Assembly: GCA_018268675.1 (NCBI GenBank)
Contig: JAFDWB010000092.1
Span: 62,001 to 126,000 of the forward strand
DNA length: 64,000 bases
DNA from: Actinomycetota bacterium
GTDB lineage: Bacteria; Actinomycetota; Thermoleophilia; Solirubrobacterales; 70-9
Direction of reading: 5' to 3'
Shown in pieces: positions 29,076-38,816 of the stretch. The notes under the pieces were generated by a model. That model ran no database searches. It saw only the letters and a list, made by a program, of their open reading frames with translations, and had not been told where the DNA came from. Every line of letters begins with the position of its first letter. Within the stretch, counting starts at the first letter, position 1. The translations under genes were made by a program, and so were the position numbers.

Positions 29076-30959
29076 ATGCGCTCGTCCCGTCCCTCGCTGC
29101 CGGTCCTGTTCGGGATCGTCGGCCTGGTCGCGCTGGCGCTCGTCCGGGCCGGGGAGATCCGCGAGCGCGCCCTGGCCGGGCTCGGGGAGGGGATGCCCGC
29201 GCGGGAGGCGGCGCTCGCCCGCGGGTTCGTGCTCGGCGAAGACGACGATCTCGACCCGGCGACCAAGGAAGACTTCATCCGCGCCGGGTTGAGCCACCTG
29301 ACCGCGGTGAGCGGCGAGAACGTGACCTTGCTGGCCCTGCTGGCGATGCCTGTCCTGGCCGTCTTCGGCGTCCCGCTGCGCGAGCGGCTGGTCTGGGTGA
29401 TCGGCCTGATCGCTCTCTACGTCCCGCTGGCCGGGTCCGGTCCCTCGATCCAGCGGGCCGGGCTCATGGGCGCCGCGGGGCTGCTGGCGACGCTCGGCGG
29501 CCGTCGCGCGTCCCGCCTCTACGCACTCGGCCTCGCGCTGGTCGTCACCCTGGCGATCGACCCTGGCGTGGCGGGGGACGTCGGCTGGCAGCTGAGCTTC
29601 GCCGCCGTCCTCGGCATCCTCCTGCTCGCCGCGCCGATCCGCGGGTGGCTCCTCGCCCGCCTCGGTCCGGGGCGATGGAGGCGCACGCTCGCCGAGGGGA
29701 TCGCCGTCACCGTCGCCGCGACCCTGGCCACGGCTCCGCTGATCGCCTTCGTCTTCGAAGAAGTCTCGCTGACGAGCCTCGTCGCCAACGTCCTCGCCCT
29801 GCCCGCGGTGGCGCCGGCGATGTGGCTCGGCATGGTGTCGGCGGCGCTGTCCCAGGTCCCTGGCGTTCCCCTGACGCCGCTGGACGGCCTCGACGCCCTT
29901 CTGCTCGCCTACATCGCCCAGGTCGCCGCCTGGTGCGGCCGCCCGTCCTGGGCCGTCCTCCACGTCCACATCGGCCTCGTCGCGATGCTCGTGACCTATG
30001 CCGCGATGGCCGCCGCCATCCTTGGCCTCGCCGCCCTGGGCCGTGCCCGCCGCCTCGCCGTCGCCCGCTCGAGGCCTCCACGTCCCGCGGTCGACCTAAC
30101 CCGCGCCATTGGAGGGAAAGGCCGACCGCGGTCGAGGGGGCGGGGGGTCGCGGCGGGCGCGGCGGTGCTGCTCGCCGCCGCCGTTATCGCCTTCAGACCG
30201 CACGGCTCCGACGTTCAGCCGGGGCCGCCGCCCGGGCTTCGGGTAGAGGTCCTCGACGTCGGTCAGGGCGACGCGATCCTGCTGCGGCCGCGGGGGGCGC
30301 CGGCGGTCCTCGTCGACGGCGGGCCTCCCGGCGACGGGCTCGCCGCCAAGCTCCGCGCCGAGGGCGTCGAGCGGCTCGGCGCCGCGATCGTGACCCACGA
30401 CCAGGCAGACCACGCGGCCGGGGTCGCGGAAGCGCTCGGGCGCCTGCCGATCTCCCGGCTCGTCTACGGGCGCCTCGACCGCCGGTTGCTCGCCGACGCG
30501 CGGGCCGTCGGCGCCCGCCCCGAGCAGGCCGCCGCCGGCACCACCCTGCGCTCCGGCTCGCTCCGCCTCGAAGTCCTCTGGCCGCCGTCTACCCTCCTCG
30601 CCGAAGGGCCGACCGGCACCGACCCGAACGCGCTCGCGCTCGTCATCCGCGCCCACTGGCACGACTTCACGATGCTGCTCACGGCCGACGCCGAGGCCGA
30701 GGCGACGCCGCTCGACCCGGGGCCGATCGACGTGCTGAAGGTCGCCCACCACGGCTCCGACGATGCCGGGCTCGGCTCCCTCCTCGACCGCATCGGGCCG
30801 CGGCTCGCGGTGATCTCGGTCGGGGCGGGCAACCCGTACGGCCACCCGACTCCCGGCACGCTTGCGACCCTCGCGGCGCACGGGGTCCCGACCCTGCGCA
30901 CCGACGAGGACGGCACGATCGCGATCGACGTGCGCCGCCGGTCCTTCTCCGTCGACTAG
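29076..30959 (+). CDS. comEC: Competence protein ComEC (DNA uptake channel)
   Basis: 627 aa. Polytopic Competence domain (about 60-340; SGENVTLLALLAMPVLAVFGV and WQLSFAAVLGILLL are typical), then a C-terminal metallo-beta-lactamase-type nuclease domain (VEVLDVGQGDAILLRPRG, THDQADHAAG as the HxxxDH metal motif, KVAHHGSDD). The N-terminal OB-like domain of longer ComEC proteins appears to be missing. Together with comEA and the following holA it forms the comEA-comEC-holA order seen in many bacteria. Confidence 0.94.
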   Translation: MRSSRPSLPVLFGIVGLVALALVRAGEIRERALAGLGEGMPAREAALARGFVLGEDDDLDPATKEDFIRAGLSHLTAVSGENVTLLALLAMPVLAVFGVPLRERLVWVIGLIALYVPLAGSGPSIQRAGLMGAAGLLATLGGRRASRLYALGLALVVTLAIDPGVAGDVGWQLSFAAVLGILLLAAPIRGWLLARLGPGRWRRTLAEGIAVTVAATLATAPLIAFVFEEVSLTSLVANVLALPAVAPAMWLGMVSAALSQVPGVPLTPLDGLDALLLAYIAQVAAWCGRPSWAVLHVHIGLVAMLVTYAAMAAAILGLAALGRARRLAVARSRPPRPAVDLTRAIGGKGRPRSRGRGVAAGAAVLLAAAVIAFRPHGSDVQPGPPPGLRVEVLDVGQGDAILLRPRGAPAVLVDGGPPGDGLAAKLRAEGVERLGAAIVTHDQADHAAGVAEALGRLPISRLVYGRLDRRLLADARAVGARPEQAAAGTTLRSGSLRLEVLWPPSTLLAEGPTGTDPNALALVIRAHWHDFTMLLTADAEAEATPLDPGPIDVLKVAHHGSDDAGLGSLLDRIGPRLAVISVGAGNPYGHPTPGTLATLAAHGVPTLRTDEDGTIAIDVRRRSFSVD

Positions 30960-30978
30960 TACGGTGTCCGGCGGACCG

Positions 30979-31959
30979 ATGCCCGACGAGATGCGCCCGC
31001 TCTACCTGATCTCCGGCACCGACGGGGCGAAAATCGACGCGACGCGGCAGCGGCTGCGGGCGCGGGCCGAACGGGAGGGGGGCGACGGGTCGCTGGTGGT
31101 CTTCGAGGCCGCCGAGGGCCGTGGGGCACCTGACCACGAGGCGCTGCTCGCGGCGATCCCGGCGATGTCGTTGATGGGCACGCGCCGTTACCTGCTCGCC
31201 GACGGGGTCGAGAAATGGCGCGACAAACAGCAGGCCGCGATCGCCGAGGCGATCGCCGGGGCGCTGCCTCCGGACCTTACCCTCGTCCTGATCGCCCGCG
31301 CCAAGGCGCCGCCCAAGCTGCTGAAAGCGGTCAAGGCCGCCAAGGGCGAGCTCCACGACTTCGAAGCGCCGAAGGCGCGCGACATGCCGCGCGCGCTGGT
31401 CGCCGACGCCGGCCGCCTCGGCTTCCGGCTTGATCCCGCCGCCGCCCGCCTGCTGGTGGAACGTATGGGTCCCGAGCCGCTGCGGCTCCGCAACGAGCTC
31501 GAGCGCCTCTCCCTCTGGGCCGGGGAGGGCGGCCAGGTCACCGCCGCCGATCTCGAGGAGATGATCGCCGACACCTCCGAGGCCGCGGTCTGGACCCTCT
31601 CCGACGCCGTCGTCTCGGGCGACGCCCGCACCGCGCTCCGGGTCGGCGAGCAGCTGATCGAACAGGGCGAGAACGTCACCGGTCTGATCTACGGCCTCGC
31701 CTCCCGCCTCCGCGCCGCCTGCGCCGCCGCCGCGATGCTGGAGGAGGGCATGCCGCCCCGCGAGGTCGAGTCCCAGCTCAAGATGCACCCCTATGCCGCC
31801 AAGCAGCTGGTCGCCCGCCTCGGCAACGCCGACCTCGCCGACCTTCGTCTCGCGACGGAGACCCTCGCCCAACTGGAGCGCTGGTGCCGTGGCGACGCCG
31901 ACTACGGCGACGAGCTCGCGCTCACCCTGGCCCTACGCGAGATGACCGCGGCCGAGTAG
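30979..31959 (+). CDS. holA: DNA polymerase III delta subunit
   Basis: Clamp-loader subunit that opens the sliding clamp. 326 aa from ATG 30979 (MPDEMRPLYLISGTDGAKID); GTG 30964 is the alternative. The open frame extends upstream inside comEC but is meaningless there. AAA+-like N-terminal domain without a functional Walker A, then the collar domain (VWTLSDAVVSGDARTALRVGEQLIEQGENVTGLIYGLASRLR). Its last codons and stop form one arm of an inverted repeat with the 3' end of the convergent rpsT. Confidence 0.93.
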   Translation: MPDEMRPLYLISGTDGAKIDATRQRLRARAEREGGDGSLVVFEAAEGRGAPDHEALLAAIPAMSLMGTRRYLLADGVEKWRDKQQAAIAEAIAGALPPDLTLVLIARAKAPPKLLKAVKAAKGELHDFEAPKARDMPRALVADAGRLGFRLDPAAARLLVERMGPEPLRLRNELERLSLWAGEGGQVTAADLEEMIADTSEAAVWTLSDAVVSGDARTALRVGEQLIEQGENVTGLIYGLASRLRAACAAAAMLEEGMPPREVESQLKMHPYAAKQLVARLGNADLADLRLATETLAQLERWCRGDADYGDELALTLALREMTAAE

Positions 31960-32066
31960 GCGAGCGAAAACCAAGCAGCGCAAGGAGCTGCAAGGGAGCG
32001 TGCTCTGCACGTGACCGAGCCGCGACGCCGCGATGCGCCGGTTTGCAGCCGCCTACTCGGCCGCGG
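31946..32066. terminator. 17-bp inverted repeat spanning the convergent holA and rpsT stops
   Basis: Arms 31946-31962 and 32050-32066 are perfect inverted copies (CCGCGGCCGAGTAGGCG on the + strand). The left arm encodes the end of HolA (AAE-stop) and the right arm, read on the minus strand, the end of S20 (AAE-stop). The 87-nt interior has no ORF. A bidirectional terminator or shared 3' structure is inferred. Confidence 0.6.
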
Positions 32067-32316
32067 CGGCGATGCGGGCCGCTTTGGCCTTCTTACGCGC
32101 GCCGGTGTTCTTGTGCAGGGCGCCCTTCTGGACGGCCTTGTCGATCCGCGAGGTCAGCTCGCGCTGCTCCTTCGCGATCGCCTCGGCGTCGCCCGACTCG
32201 ACCGCCGTCTCGAGGCGCCGGAAGTACGTCTTCACGGTGCTGGTGAGCAGTCGATTCTCGGTGCGCTCGCGCTCGCTGCGAAGTATCCGCTTTTTCTGTG
32301 AGGCTATGTTGGCCAT
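32053..32316 (-). CDS. rpsT: 30S ribosomal protein S20
   Basis: 87 aa on the minus strand, MANIASQKKRILRSERERTENR onward. The ATG at 32316 was chosen over the TTG at 32334 because MANIxSxxKR is the family N-terminus. Binds 16S rRNA early in 30S assembly. It is a monocistronic minus-strand gene lying between holA and murJ. Confidence 0.97.
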   Translation of the reverse strand: MANIASQKKRILRSERERTENRLLTSTVKTYFRRLETAVESGDAEAIAKEQRELTSRIDKAVQKGALHKNTGARKKAKAARIAAAAE

Positions 32317-32383
32317 GTCGATGTGCCCGGCCAAGCTTTCTCGGCTGCGGGCGGCCGCCGACTATAGCGACTGAGAACAAAGC

Positions 32384-34069
32384 TTGGAGAGTTCCGAGGC
32401 ACCCGACACCCCTGTCCATGGCCTGGAGGCCATCAACGCCGACGTCGCCATCGGTGAGGCCGAGGCGTTCTATCCGAGCGAGGAATTCGCCCTGCCGACC
32501 CCGCGTGTCGGCCAGGGCGGCCGGATCGCGCGCTCGACCGCGTTCTTCTCCGCCGCCACGGCGCTCTCCCGCGTCGCCGGCCTCGCCCGCGAAGTCGTCG
32601 CCGCCGGTTACTACGGCGTCTACGGCCCGGTGTCGGCCTTCACGATCGCCTTCCAGGTCCCCAACCTGGTTCGCGCGCTCTTCGCCGACGCGGCCCTGCA
32701 ACCGGCCTTCGTCCCGGTCTTCACCGACCTGATCGGCCGCCGCCAGTTCAAAGAGGCCTTCCGTCTCGCCTCGACCCTGCTGCTGCTGATCACGATGGTG
32801 CTCGGCGCGCTCACCGCGATCTTCGTCCTCGCCGCGCCGGTGATCATCCCGCTCTTCGCCCCCGGCTTCGAAGGTCACCTCCTCGACCTGACGATCTCGC
32901 TGTCGCGCATCCTCTTCCCGATCCTGATCCTGCTCGGGGTCAGCGGCATCGTCGTCGGCATCCTCAACAGCTACGACCGCTTCGGCGCCTTCGCGATCTC
33001 GCCGTTCTTCTGGAACCTGACGATCATCCTCGTGCTCGTCGTCCTCGAGCCGCTCTTCCCGCAGAAGGACAAGATCTACGCCTACGCGATCGGCATCCTG
33101 ATCGGCACCGCGGTGCAGCTGGCGATCCCCGCCTGGGATCTCCGCAACACGCCGTTCCACTTCACCTGGAGCCTCGACTGGCGCCACCCGGGCGTGCGCC
33201 GCGTGCTGCTGCTGATGCTGCCGGTGACGATCAGCCTCGGCCTGATCAACTTCAACCAGCTGATCAACAGCTTCTTCGGCAGCCTCGTCTCCGAAGAAGC
33301 GCCGGCGGCGATCGACAAAGCCTTCCGCATCTACCAGCTGCCGCAGGGAATCTTCTCGGTGGCGATCGCGACGGTGCTCTTCCCGACCCTCGCCCGCTTC
33401 GCCAACAAAGGCGAAATGGTCAACCTGCGGGCGACGCTGGCGAACGGGATGCGCCAGATCCTCTTCGTCCTGGTGCCGGCGGCGGTGGTGATCCTGGCGC
33501 TCTCCGACCCGATAATCCGGCTCGTCTACCAGCGCGGGGAATTCAATCCGGCCGACACCCAGCTGGTCGGCACCGCCCTCTTCTGGTTCGCCTTCTCGCT
33601 GCCGACCAACGGCATCTACCTGCTGCAGACGCGGACCTTCTTCAGTCTCCAGAAGCCGTGGCAGGCGACCGCGCTGGCGGTGATCGACCTGGTCGTCTCG
33701 GGGCTCTCCGCGTGGGCGCTCTACAAGCCGTTCGGGGTGGGCGGGATCGTCGCCGGGACCGGGATCGGGACGAGCGCCGCGGTGGTCGCCCAGGCGGTCA
33801 TCCTGCGGCAGAAGTTCGGCGGCCTGGAGCTGGGGCGCCTGCTCTCGACCACGATCCGCATCTCGATCGCCTCGGCGGCGCTGGCCGGGGTGAGCTGGCT
33901 GATCTGGGACGTCCTCAACGGCGCGCTCGGGGAGGGGACGGTCGCCCAGATCGTCTCGCTGGGGACGGGCCTCGCGCTCGGCACGCTCGCCTATCTCGGC
34001 GCCGCCTGGACGCTGCGGATCGCCGAGCTCGAGCAGATCCTCCGACTGTTGCGGCGGCGGGGGGCCTAG
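32384..34069 (+). CDS. murJ: Lipid II flippase MurJ (MviN)
   Basis: MOP-superfamily transporter that flips lipid II. 561 aa from TTG 32384, with about 14 TM helices after a ~50-residue cytoplasmic N-terminus. Conserved elements: STAFFSAATALSRVAGLAREVVAAGYYG, PNLVRALFADAALQPAFVPVF and SLPTNGIYLLQTRTFFSLQKPWQAT. The adjoining membrane protein gene abuts directly. Confidence 0.93.
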   Translation: MESSEAPDTPVHGLEAINADVAIGEAEAFYPSEEFALPTPRVGQGGRIARSTAFFSAATALSRVAGLAREVVAAGYYGVYGPVSAFTIAFQVPNLVRALFADAALQPAFVPVFTDLIGRRQFKEAFRLASTLLLLITMVLGALTAIFVLAAPVIIPLFAPGFEGHLLDLTISLSRILFPILILLGVSGIVVGILNSYDRFGAFAISPFFWNLTIILVLVVLEPLFPQKDKIYAYAIGILIGTAVQLAIPAWDLRNTPFHFTWSLDWRHPGVRRVLLLMLPVTISLGLINFNQLINSFFGSLVSEEAPAAIDKAFRIYQLPQGIFSVAIATVLFPTLARFANKGEMVNLRATLANGMRQILFVLVPAAVVILALSDPIIRLVYQRGEFNPADTQLVGTALFWFAFSLPTNGIYLLQTRTFFSLQKPWQATALAVIDLVVSGLSAWALYKPFGVGGIVAGTGIGTSAAVVAQAVILRQKFGGLELGRLLSTTIRISIASAALAGVSWLIWDVLNGALGEGTVAQIVSLGTGLALGTLAYLGAAWTLRIAELEQILRLLRRRGA

Positions 34070-36181
34070 GTGCTCGGGGCCGGTCGATACCTGGTGGGTG
34101 TGGTCGAGTTGCTGGCGCTGGTCGGCTTCGCCTGGCTGGGCGCGGCGCGCGTGCGACGGCGGCTGCTGGCGGAGCTCGCCGGGGCGCCGGGCGTCCTGGC
34201 GACGGCCGTCCTGGCGATCGCCCTCCTGATCTGGGTGGCGGAGCTCCTCGGCACGGTGTCGCTCTTCAGGCCGATCCCCTACCTGCTGGTGATGGCGGTG
34301 CTCGGCGTCGTCCTGTACCTGAAGGTCGCGCCCGCGGATGGCGACCGTCGTTTCTCGGCGCCCCGAGCCGAACGCCCGGCCCTCTGGCCCACGGTGGTCG
34401 CGCTGGTGATCGCCGGGATCGCGATCGGCCACTTCGCCGGCGGCGTGAAGCTCCGCCTCGGCACCGGCATGACCGGCTTCGACTCGACCTGGTACCACGG
34501 CCCCTTCGCCGCCGGCTTCTTCCAGTCCGGCAACACGATCGACCTGCACTTCATCGCGCCGCAGTTCCTCGCCTGGTTCTACCCGGCGAACAGCGAAGTC
34601 GTCGCCGCGATCGGGATGCTCGCCTTCCACCGGGACCTGCTCTCGCCGCTGCTGAACCTCGGCTGGCTGCTGGGATGCCTGCTCGCCTGCTGGTGCATCG
34701 GGCGCCCGTTCCGGGTCGCGCCGTGGTCGTTGGCGCTCGGCGCGATCGCCCTCAGCGTCCCGGCGCTGGCCGACCAGGCCGGGGAGGCGCGCAACGACAT
34801 CGTCGGGATCTTCTTCCTCCTCGCCGCAATCGCGATCGGGCTGAACGCGGCGGCCGCGAGGGGGGGCACCGAGGAAGGGGCCGAGCGGCAGTGGCTCTCG
34901 ACCGGCGCGTTGCTCCTCGTCGGCCTGGCGGTCGGCTTGGCGGCGGGGACGAAGCTCAACTTCCTGCTCCCCGCCGCTGTGCTCGTGCTCGGGCTGACGG
35001 CGCTGGCGCCGCGCGGCAGACGGTGGCGGACGCTCCTGTGCAGCGGCGGGATGGCGCTGGCGGGGGGCGGCTACTGGTACCTGCGGAACCTGGTCCAGGC
35101 CGGGAACCCGCTGCCCTGGGTCCACCACCTGGGCCCGATCAGCCTGCCCGCCCCCGAACAGGCGCTCGGCGGCCGCGAAGCCCACAGCGTCTTCAGCTAC
35201 CTGACGAACGGCTCGGTGTGGTCGGGATGGTTCCTGCCCGGCCTCCACGGCGGCCTCTGGATCATCTGGCCTCTCCTCGGCGCCGCGGCGCTCGCGGGCC
35301 TGGTCCTCGCCGTGGTCACGCTCCGCGGTCGACGGGCCGAAAACCCGTCAGATGGTCCGGTTTTCGGCCCGTCGACGTCCGTCGCCGGCGTGCTGGCGGT
35401 CGCGGGCCTGGTCGGGATCGCGGCGGCGGTGGCGTGGCTCGTGTCGCCGACCTCGGCCTCTGGGCCCGCGGGCATGCCGCGGGGGTTCGAATCCGGGCTC
35501 CGCTACCTCACTCCGGCGCTGATCCTGGGCCTGGCGCTGCTGCCGACCGTGCCGCCCGTCCGCGCCTTCGCCGCCCGCCTCGCGTCCCTCGGCCCGCGCC
35601 TTGGCGACCGCCCCGTCGCGCCCGACGCCCCCGGCGACTGTCTGCATCCGGGGACGCATAGCGACCCCAAACGCGGACGCAACGTCGAGGAAGAGCGACT
35701 CCCGCGTCGATGGGTGGCCACGATCGTCGCCGCGGCGATCGTGCTCGGCGTGATCGTCGGCTACCCGGTCGAGCGCCACTACCTCCAGAACCGCTACCGC
35801 AACCCGAGCTTCACGACGCCCGGGCTCGACGCCGCCTTCGCCTGGGCGCGCGACATCTCCGGCGCCCGCATCGGCACGACCAGCACCCGCCAGTACCCGC
35901 TCTTCGGCACCGACCTCTCCAACCACGTCGCCTACCTGGGAATCGAACGCCCCAACGGGGGCTTCGAGGCGGCCCCCAGCTGCCGCGAATTCCGCCGCCT
36001 GGTCAACCATGGCCACTACGACTATGTGGTCGCCACCCGCGACCGGATCGAACCCGGCAAGCCCGCCTTCCCTCCGCAAGCCGCCTGGACGGCCGGCCCT
36101 GACGCCGAAGTGGTGCTGAGGAAAAAGCCCACCGTCGTCTTCCGCATCACCGGCCCCCTCGACCCGAAGACCTGCCCGTAG
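34070..36181 (+). CDS. GT-C-like polytopic membrane protein with repeat insertion
   Basis: 703 aa, about 12 TM helices and a C-terminal soluble region. TGFDSTWYHGPFAAGFFQSG near 135-155 resembles the first periplasmic loop of GT-C glycosyltransferases that use lipid-linked sugars, but no family Asp motif is certain. An in-frame type A palindrome (35328-35376) encodes GRRAENPSDGPVFGPSTS (about 419-436), between two TM helices. A second unusual hydrophilic segment (about 528-545, GDCLHPGTHSDPKRGRN) may also be an insertion. GTG start abuts the murJ stop. Confidence 0.7.
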   Translation: MLGAGRYLVGVVELLALVGFAWLGAARVRRRLLAELAGAPGVLATAVLAIALLIWVAELLGTVSLFRPIPYLLVMAVLGVVLYLKVAPADGDRRFSAPRAERPALWPTVVALVIAGIAIGHFAGGVKLRLGTGMTGFDSTWYHGPFAAGFFQSGNTIDLHFIAPQFLAWFYPANSEVVAAIGMLAFHRDLLSPLLNLGWLLGCLLACWCIGRPFRVAPWSLALGAIALSVPALADQAGEARNDIVGIFFLLAAIAIGLNAAAARGGTEEGAERQWLSTGALLLVGLAVGLAAGTKLNFLLPAAVLVLGLTALAPRGRRWRTLLCSGGMALAGGGYWYLRNLVQAGNPLPWVHHLGPISLPAPEQALGGREAHSVFSYLTNGSVWSGWFLPGLHGGLWIIWPLLGAAALAGLVLAVVTLRGRRAENPSDGPVFGPSTSVAGVLAVAGLVGIAAAVAWLVSPTSASGPAGMPRGFESGLRYLTPALILGLALLPTVPPVRAFAARLASLGPRLGDRPVAPDAPGDCLHPGTHSDPKRGRNVEEERLPRRWVATIVAAAIVLGVIVGYPVERHYLQNRYRNPSFTTPGLDAAFAWARDISGARIGTTSTRQYPLFGTDLSNHVAYLGIERPNGGFEAAPSCREFRRLVNHGHYDYVVATRDRIEPGKPAFPPQAAWTAGPDAEVVLRKKPTVVFRITGPLDPKTCP
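35328..35376 (+). repeat. Palindrome A3 inside a coding region
   Basis: Perfect 18-bp arms 35328-35345 and 35359-35376, of which GGGCCGAAAACC is shared with A1 and A2. The 13-nt centre CGTCAGATGGTCC matches the A1/A2 centre better when reversed (8 of 13), so this copy seems to lie in the opposite orientation. It is read through in frame by the GT-C-like gene. Confidence 0.8.
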
Positions 36182-36216
36182 TTTGCGGGAACGCGCCCGG
36201 TGTCTCCCGCCGGACG

Positions 36217-36237
36217 GGGGCGAATTTCCATCGCCCC
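36217..36237 (+). terminator. Short hairpin after the GT-C-like gene
   Basis: GGGGCGA and TCGCCCC pair around ATTTCCA, 35 nt past the stop codon. There is no T tract. Confidence 0.4.
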
Positions 36238-36371
36238 GACCCTTGAGGGACTGAGACCGGCCTGGCGGCCCGCACCTGCTAGCCGCGGTCGGCCAGCCTG
36301 CGGCGTGCGGCGGGCCGACCGCGCCTCGGCCCGGGCCGCGCCGGGGAGCGCCCGGCCTTCCGGTGACGGCC

Positions 36372-36424
36372 CCGGTGAGTTCGCAGTTAGCCACACATAG
36401 CGTGGATAAGTGCGAACGCGCCGG
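36372..36424. repeat. Palindrome B2
   Basis: GTTCGCA...TGCGAAC arms with inner TTAGCCAC/GTGGATAA (one mismatch) and an ACATAGC centre. Its reverse complement aligns closely with B5 at 56.03 kb (TCCACGCTATGTGTGG). Confidence 0.7.
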
Positions 36425-36525
36425 GGAGGCGCGGGGATGGGCGCGCCGTCGAGGCGCAAGCCGGCCCGGCCATCGAGCCCCGCAAGCTGCCCGGCGGCGC
36501 CCACCTTCATACTCGTGGCTCGCGC

Positions 36526-38316
36526 ATGGACAAGATTCGCAACTTCTCGATCATCGCCCACATCGACCACGGCAAGTCGACGCTCGCCGACCGCATCCTG
36601 GAGCTCACCGGGGCCGTGGACCCGAAAAAAATGCAGGCGCAGCTGTTGGACTCGATGGACCTCGAGCGCGAGCGGGGGATCACGATCAAGGCGCAGGCCG
36701 TGCGGGTCGAGTACCAGGCGCAGGACGGGGAGACCTACCACCTGCACCTGATCGACACGCCGGGGCACGTCGACTTCTCGTACGAGGTCTCGCGCAGCCT
36801 CGCCGCCTGTGAGGGCGCGCTGCTGGTGGTCGACGCCGCGCAGGGGGTCGAGGCGCAGACCGTCGCCAACACCTACCTGGCGATCGAGAACGGGCTCGAG
36901 CTGATCCCGGTGATCAACAAGGTCGACCTGCCCGGCGCGGAGCCGGAGCGGGTTGCCCAGGAGGTCGCCGACCTGCTCGGCACCGACCCCGAGGACGCGC
37001 TCTGGATCTCCGCCAAGACCGGCAAGGGCGTGCCGGAGGTGCTGGAGGCGATCGTCGCCCGCATCCCGCCGCCGGAGGGCAAGGTCGACGCGCCCGCCCG
37101 TGCGCTCATCTTCGACTCCGAGTTCGACCAGTACCGCGGCGTGATCGCCTACGTGCGGATGGTCGACGGCCACTTCCGCAAAGCCGAGCGAATCCTCGCG
37201 ATGCAGACGCAGAACCGTGCCGAGATCGACGACCTCGGCTTCTTCCGCCCGGCGATGACGGCGGTGGGGGAGATGGAGGCGGGCGACGTCGGCTACCTCA
37301 TCACCGGCATCAAGGACGTGACGAAACTGCGCGTCGGCGACACGCTGACCGGTGAGGCGAGCCCCGCGAGCGAGGCGCTCGAGGGCTACCGCGAAGTCCG
37401 CCCGATGGTGTTCTGCGGCCTCTTCCCGATCGACACCGACCGCTTCGAAGACCTCCGCGAGGCGCTCGAGAAGCTGTCGCTGAACGACGCCGCGCTCTCC
37501 TGGGAGCCGGAGACCTCCGAGGCGCTCGGCTTCGGCTTCCGGGTCGGCTTCCTCGGCCTCCTCCACATGGAGATCGTGCGCGAGCGACTGGAGCGCGAGT
37601 ACGGCCTCGACCTGTTGGCGACGACGCCCAACGTGCGCTACGTCGTCCACCTCACCGACGGCACCGAACGCGAGGTCCACAGCCCCACCGACCTCCCCGA
37701 CCCGGCCCGCATCGAGACGATCGAAGAGCCTTACATCCGCGCCACGATCATCTGCCCGAAAGAGCAGGTGGGCGCGGTGATGGAGCTCTGTCAGCAGCGC
37801 CGCGGCACCCATGTCGACATGAACTACCTGAGCCCGCAGCGGGTGCAGATCCGCTACGATATGCCGCTCGGCGAGATCGTCCTCGACTTCTTCGACCTGC
37901 TGAAGAGCAGCACCCGCGGCTACGCCTCGCTCGACTACGAACCGATCGGCAACCGGCCCTCCGACCTGGTCAAGGTCGACATCCTGCTCGCCGGCGACAA
38001 GGTCGACGCGCTCTCGATCATCGTCCACCGCGAATTCGCCTACGACCAGGGGAAGAAGCTGGTCGGACGGCTGCGCAAGACGATCCCGCGCCAGCTCTTC
38101 GACGTGCCGGTGCAGGCGGCGATCGGCTCCAACATCCTCGCCCGCGAGACGGTCAAGGCGCTGCGCAAGGACGTCACGGCGAAGCTCTACGGCGGCGACG
38201 TCACCCGCAAGAACAAGCTGCTGAAGAAGCAGAAAGCGGGGAAGAAACGGATGAAGGCCGTGGGACGCGTGGAAGTGCCGCAGGAGGCATTCCTCGCGGT
38301 GCTGGAGATCGACTGA
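36526..38316 (+). CDS. lepA: Elongation factor 4 (LepA)
   Basis: Translational GTPase that back-translocates or remodels stalled ribosomes. 596 aa. G1 [10 protein letters not shown]2 region RERGITIK, G3 DTPGH and G4 [10 protein letters not shown] are intact. The LepA-specific C-terminal domain is recognised by the ends [17 protein letters not shown] and [14 protein letters not shown]. Confidence 0.98.
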   Translation: MDKIRNFSIIAHIDHGKSTLADRILELTGAVDPKKMQAQLLDSMDLERERGITIKAQAVRVEYQAQDGETYHLHLIDTPGHVDFSYEVSRSLAACEGALLVVDAAQGVEAQTVANTYLAIENGLELIPVINKVDLPGAEPERVAQEVADLLGTDPEDALWISAKTGKGVPEVLEAIVARIPPPEGKVDAPARALIFDSEFDQYRGVIAYVRMVDGHFRKAERILAMQTQNRAEIDDLGFFRPAMTAVGEMEAGDVGYLITGIKDVTKLRVGDTLTGEASPASEALEGYREVRPMVFCGLFPIDTDRFEDLREALEKLSLNDAALSWEPETSEALGFGFRVGFLGLLHMEIVRERLEREYGLDLLATTPNVRYVVHLTDGTEREVHSPTDLPDPARIETIEEPYIRATIICPKEQVGAVMELCQQRRGTHVDMNYLSPQRVQIRYDMPLGEIVLDFFDLLKSSTRGYASLDYEPIGNRPSDLVKVDILLAGDKVDALSIIVHREFAYDQGKKLVGRLRKTIPRQLFDVPVQAAIGSNILARETVKALRKDVTAKLYGGDVTRKNKLLKKQKAGKKRMKAVGRVEVPQEAFLAVLEID

Positions 38317-38374
38317 TCTGGCCGGCCGGCCAGGACGATGCCTGACCGAGGCGCGACCCGGTAGGTTGCCCGCC

Positions 38375-38815
38375 ATGGCGATCAAGACCGATGCGGTCGG
38401 TAAGTCGTGGCCGTCGACGACCTACCAGGTGGGCCGCGAGAAGATCAAGGAGTACGCGACGGTGATGGGGATCGGGAACCCGGTCCACCACGACGTCGAC
38501 GCCGCCCGCGAGGCGGGGTTCCGCGACGTCGTCGCGCCGCCGATGTTTGCGGTCGTCTACGCGATGCCCTCGCTCGGCCCGGCGATGTTCGACCCCGAGG
38601 TCGGGATCGACTTCGCCCGCCTGGTGCACGGGGCGCAGACCTTCGAGTGGAGCGAGCCCGCCTGCTCCGGGGACGAGATCACGACCACCGCGACGTGCAT
38701 CTCGATCGAGGAGAAACTCGGCAACGGGTTCTACGTCTTCGACACCACTTCCGTGAACGGGGACGGCGCCGAGGTGGTCCGCGGCACCTGGACCAACATC
38801 GTCAGGGGGGCGTGA
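38375..38815 (+). CDS. MaoC-like dehydratase, HadA-type subunit
   Basis: 146 aa from ATG 38375 (TTG 38366 possible). Hot-dog fold resembling the N-terminal/non-catalytic MaoC subunit (FAS1_DH-like): VGREKIKEYATVMG, HHDVDAAREAGFRDVVAPPMFAVVY. It overlaps neither neighbour and lies 1 nt before the HadB-type gene, matching the two-subunit (3R)-hydroxyacyl-ACP dehydratase layout known from mycobacteria. Substrate chain length cannot be told. Confidence 0.82.
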   Translation: MAIKTDAVGKSWPSTTYQVGREKIKEYATVMGIGNPVHHDVDAAREAGFRDVVAPPMFAVVYAMPSLGPAMFDPEVGIDFARLVHGAQTFEWSEPACSGDEITTTATCISIEEKLGNGFYVFDTTSVNGDGAEVVRGTWTNIVRGA

Positions 38816-38816
38816 G

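Larger units (their letters stand above)
36182..36525. other. Intergenic repeat mosaic M3 (no gene)
   Basis: 344 nt without a credible ORF. It contains a small hairpin after the upstream stop (36217-36237), a 10-bp palindrome (36285-36294/36313-36322), palindrome B2 (36372-36424) and a GGCGCAAGCCGGCCC block near 36447, related to the GGCGTCAGCCGGCCC block of M1, M2 and M5. Confidence 0.6.
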
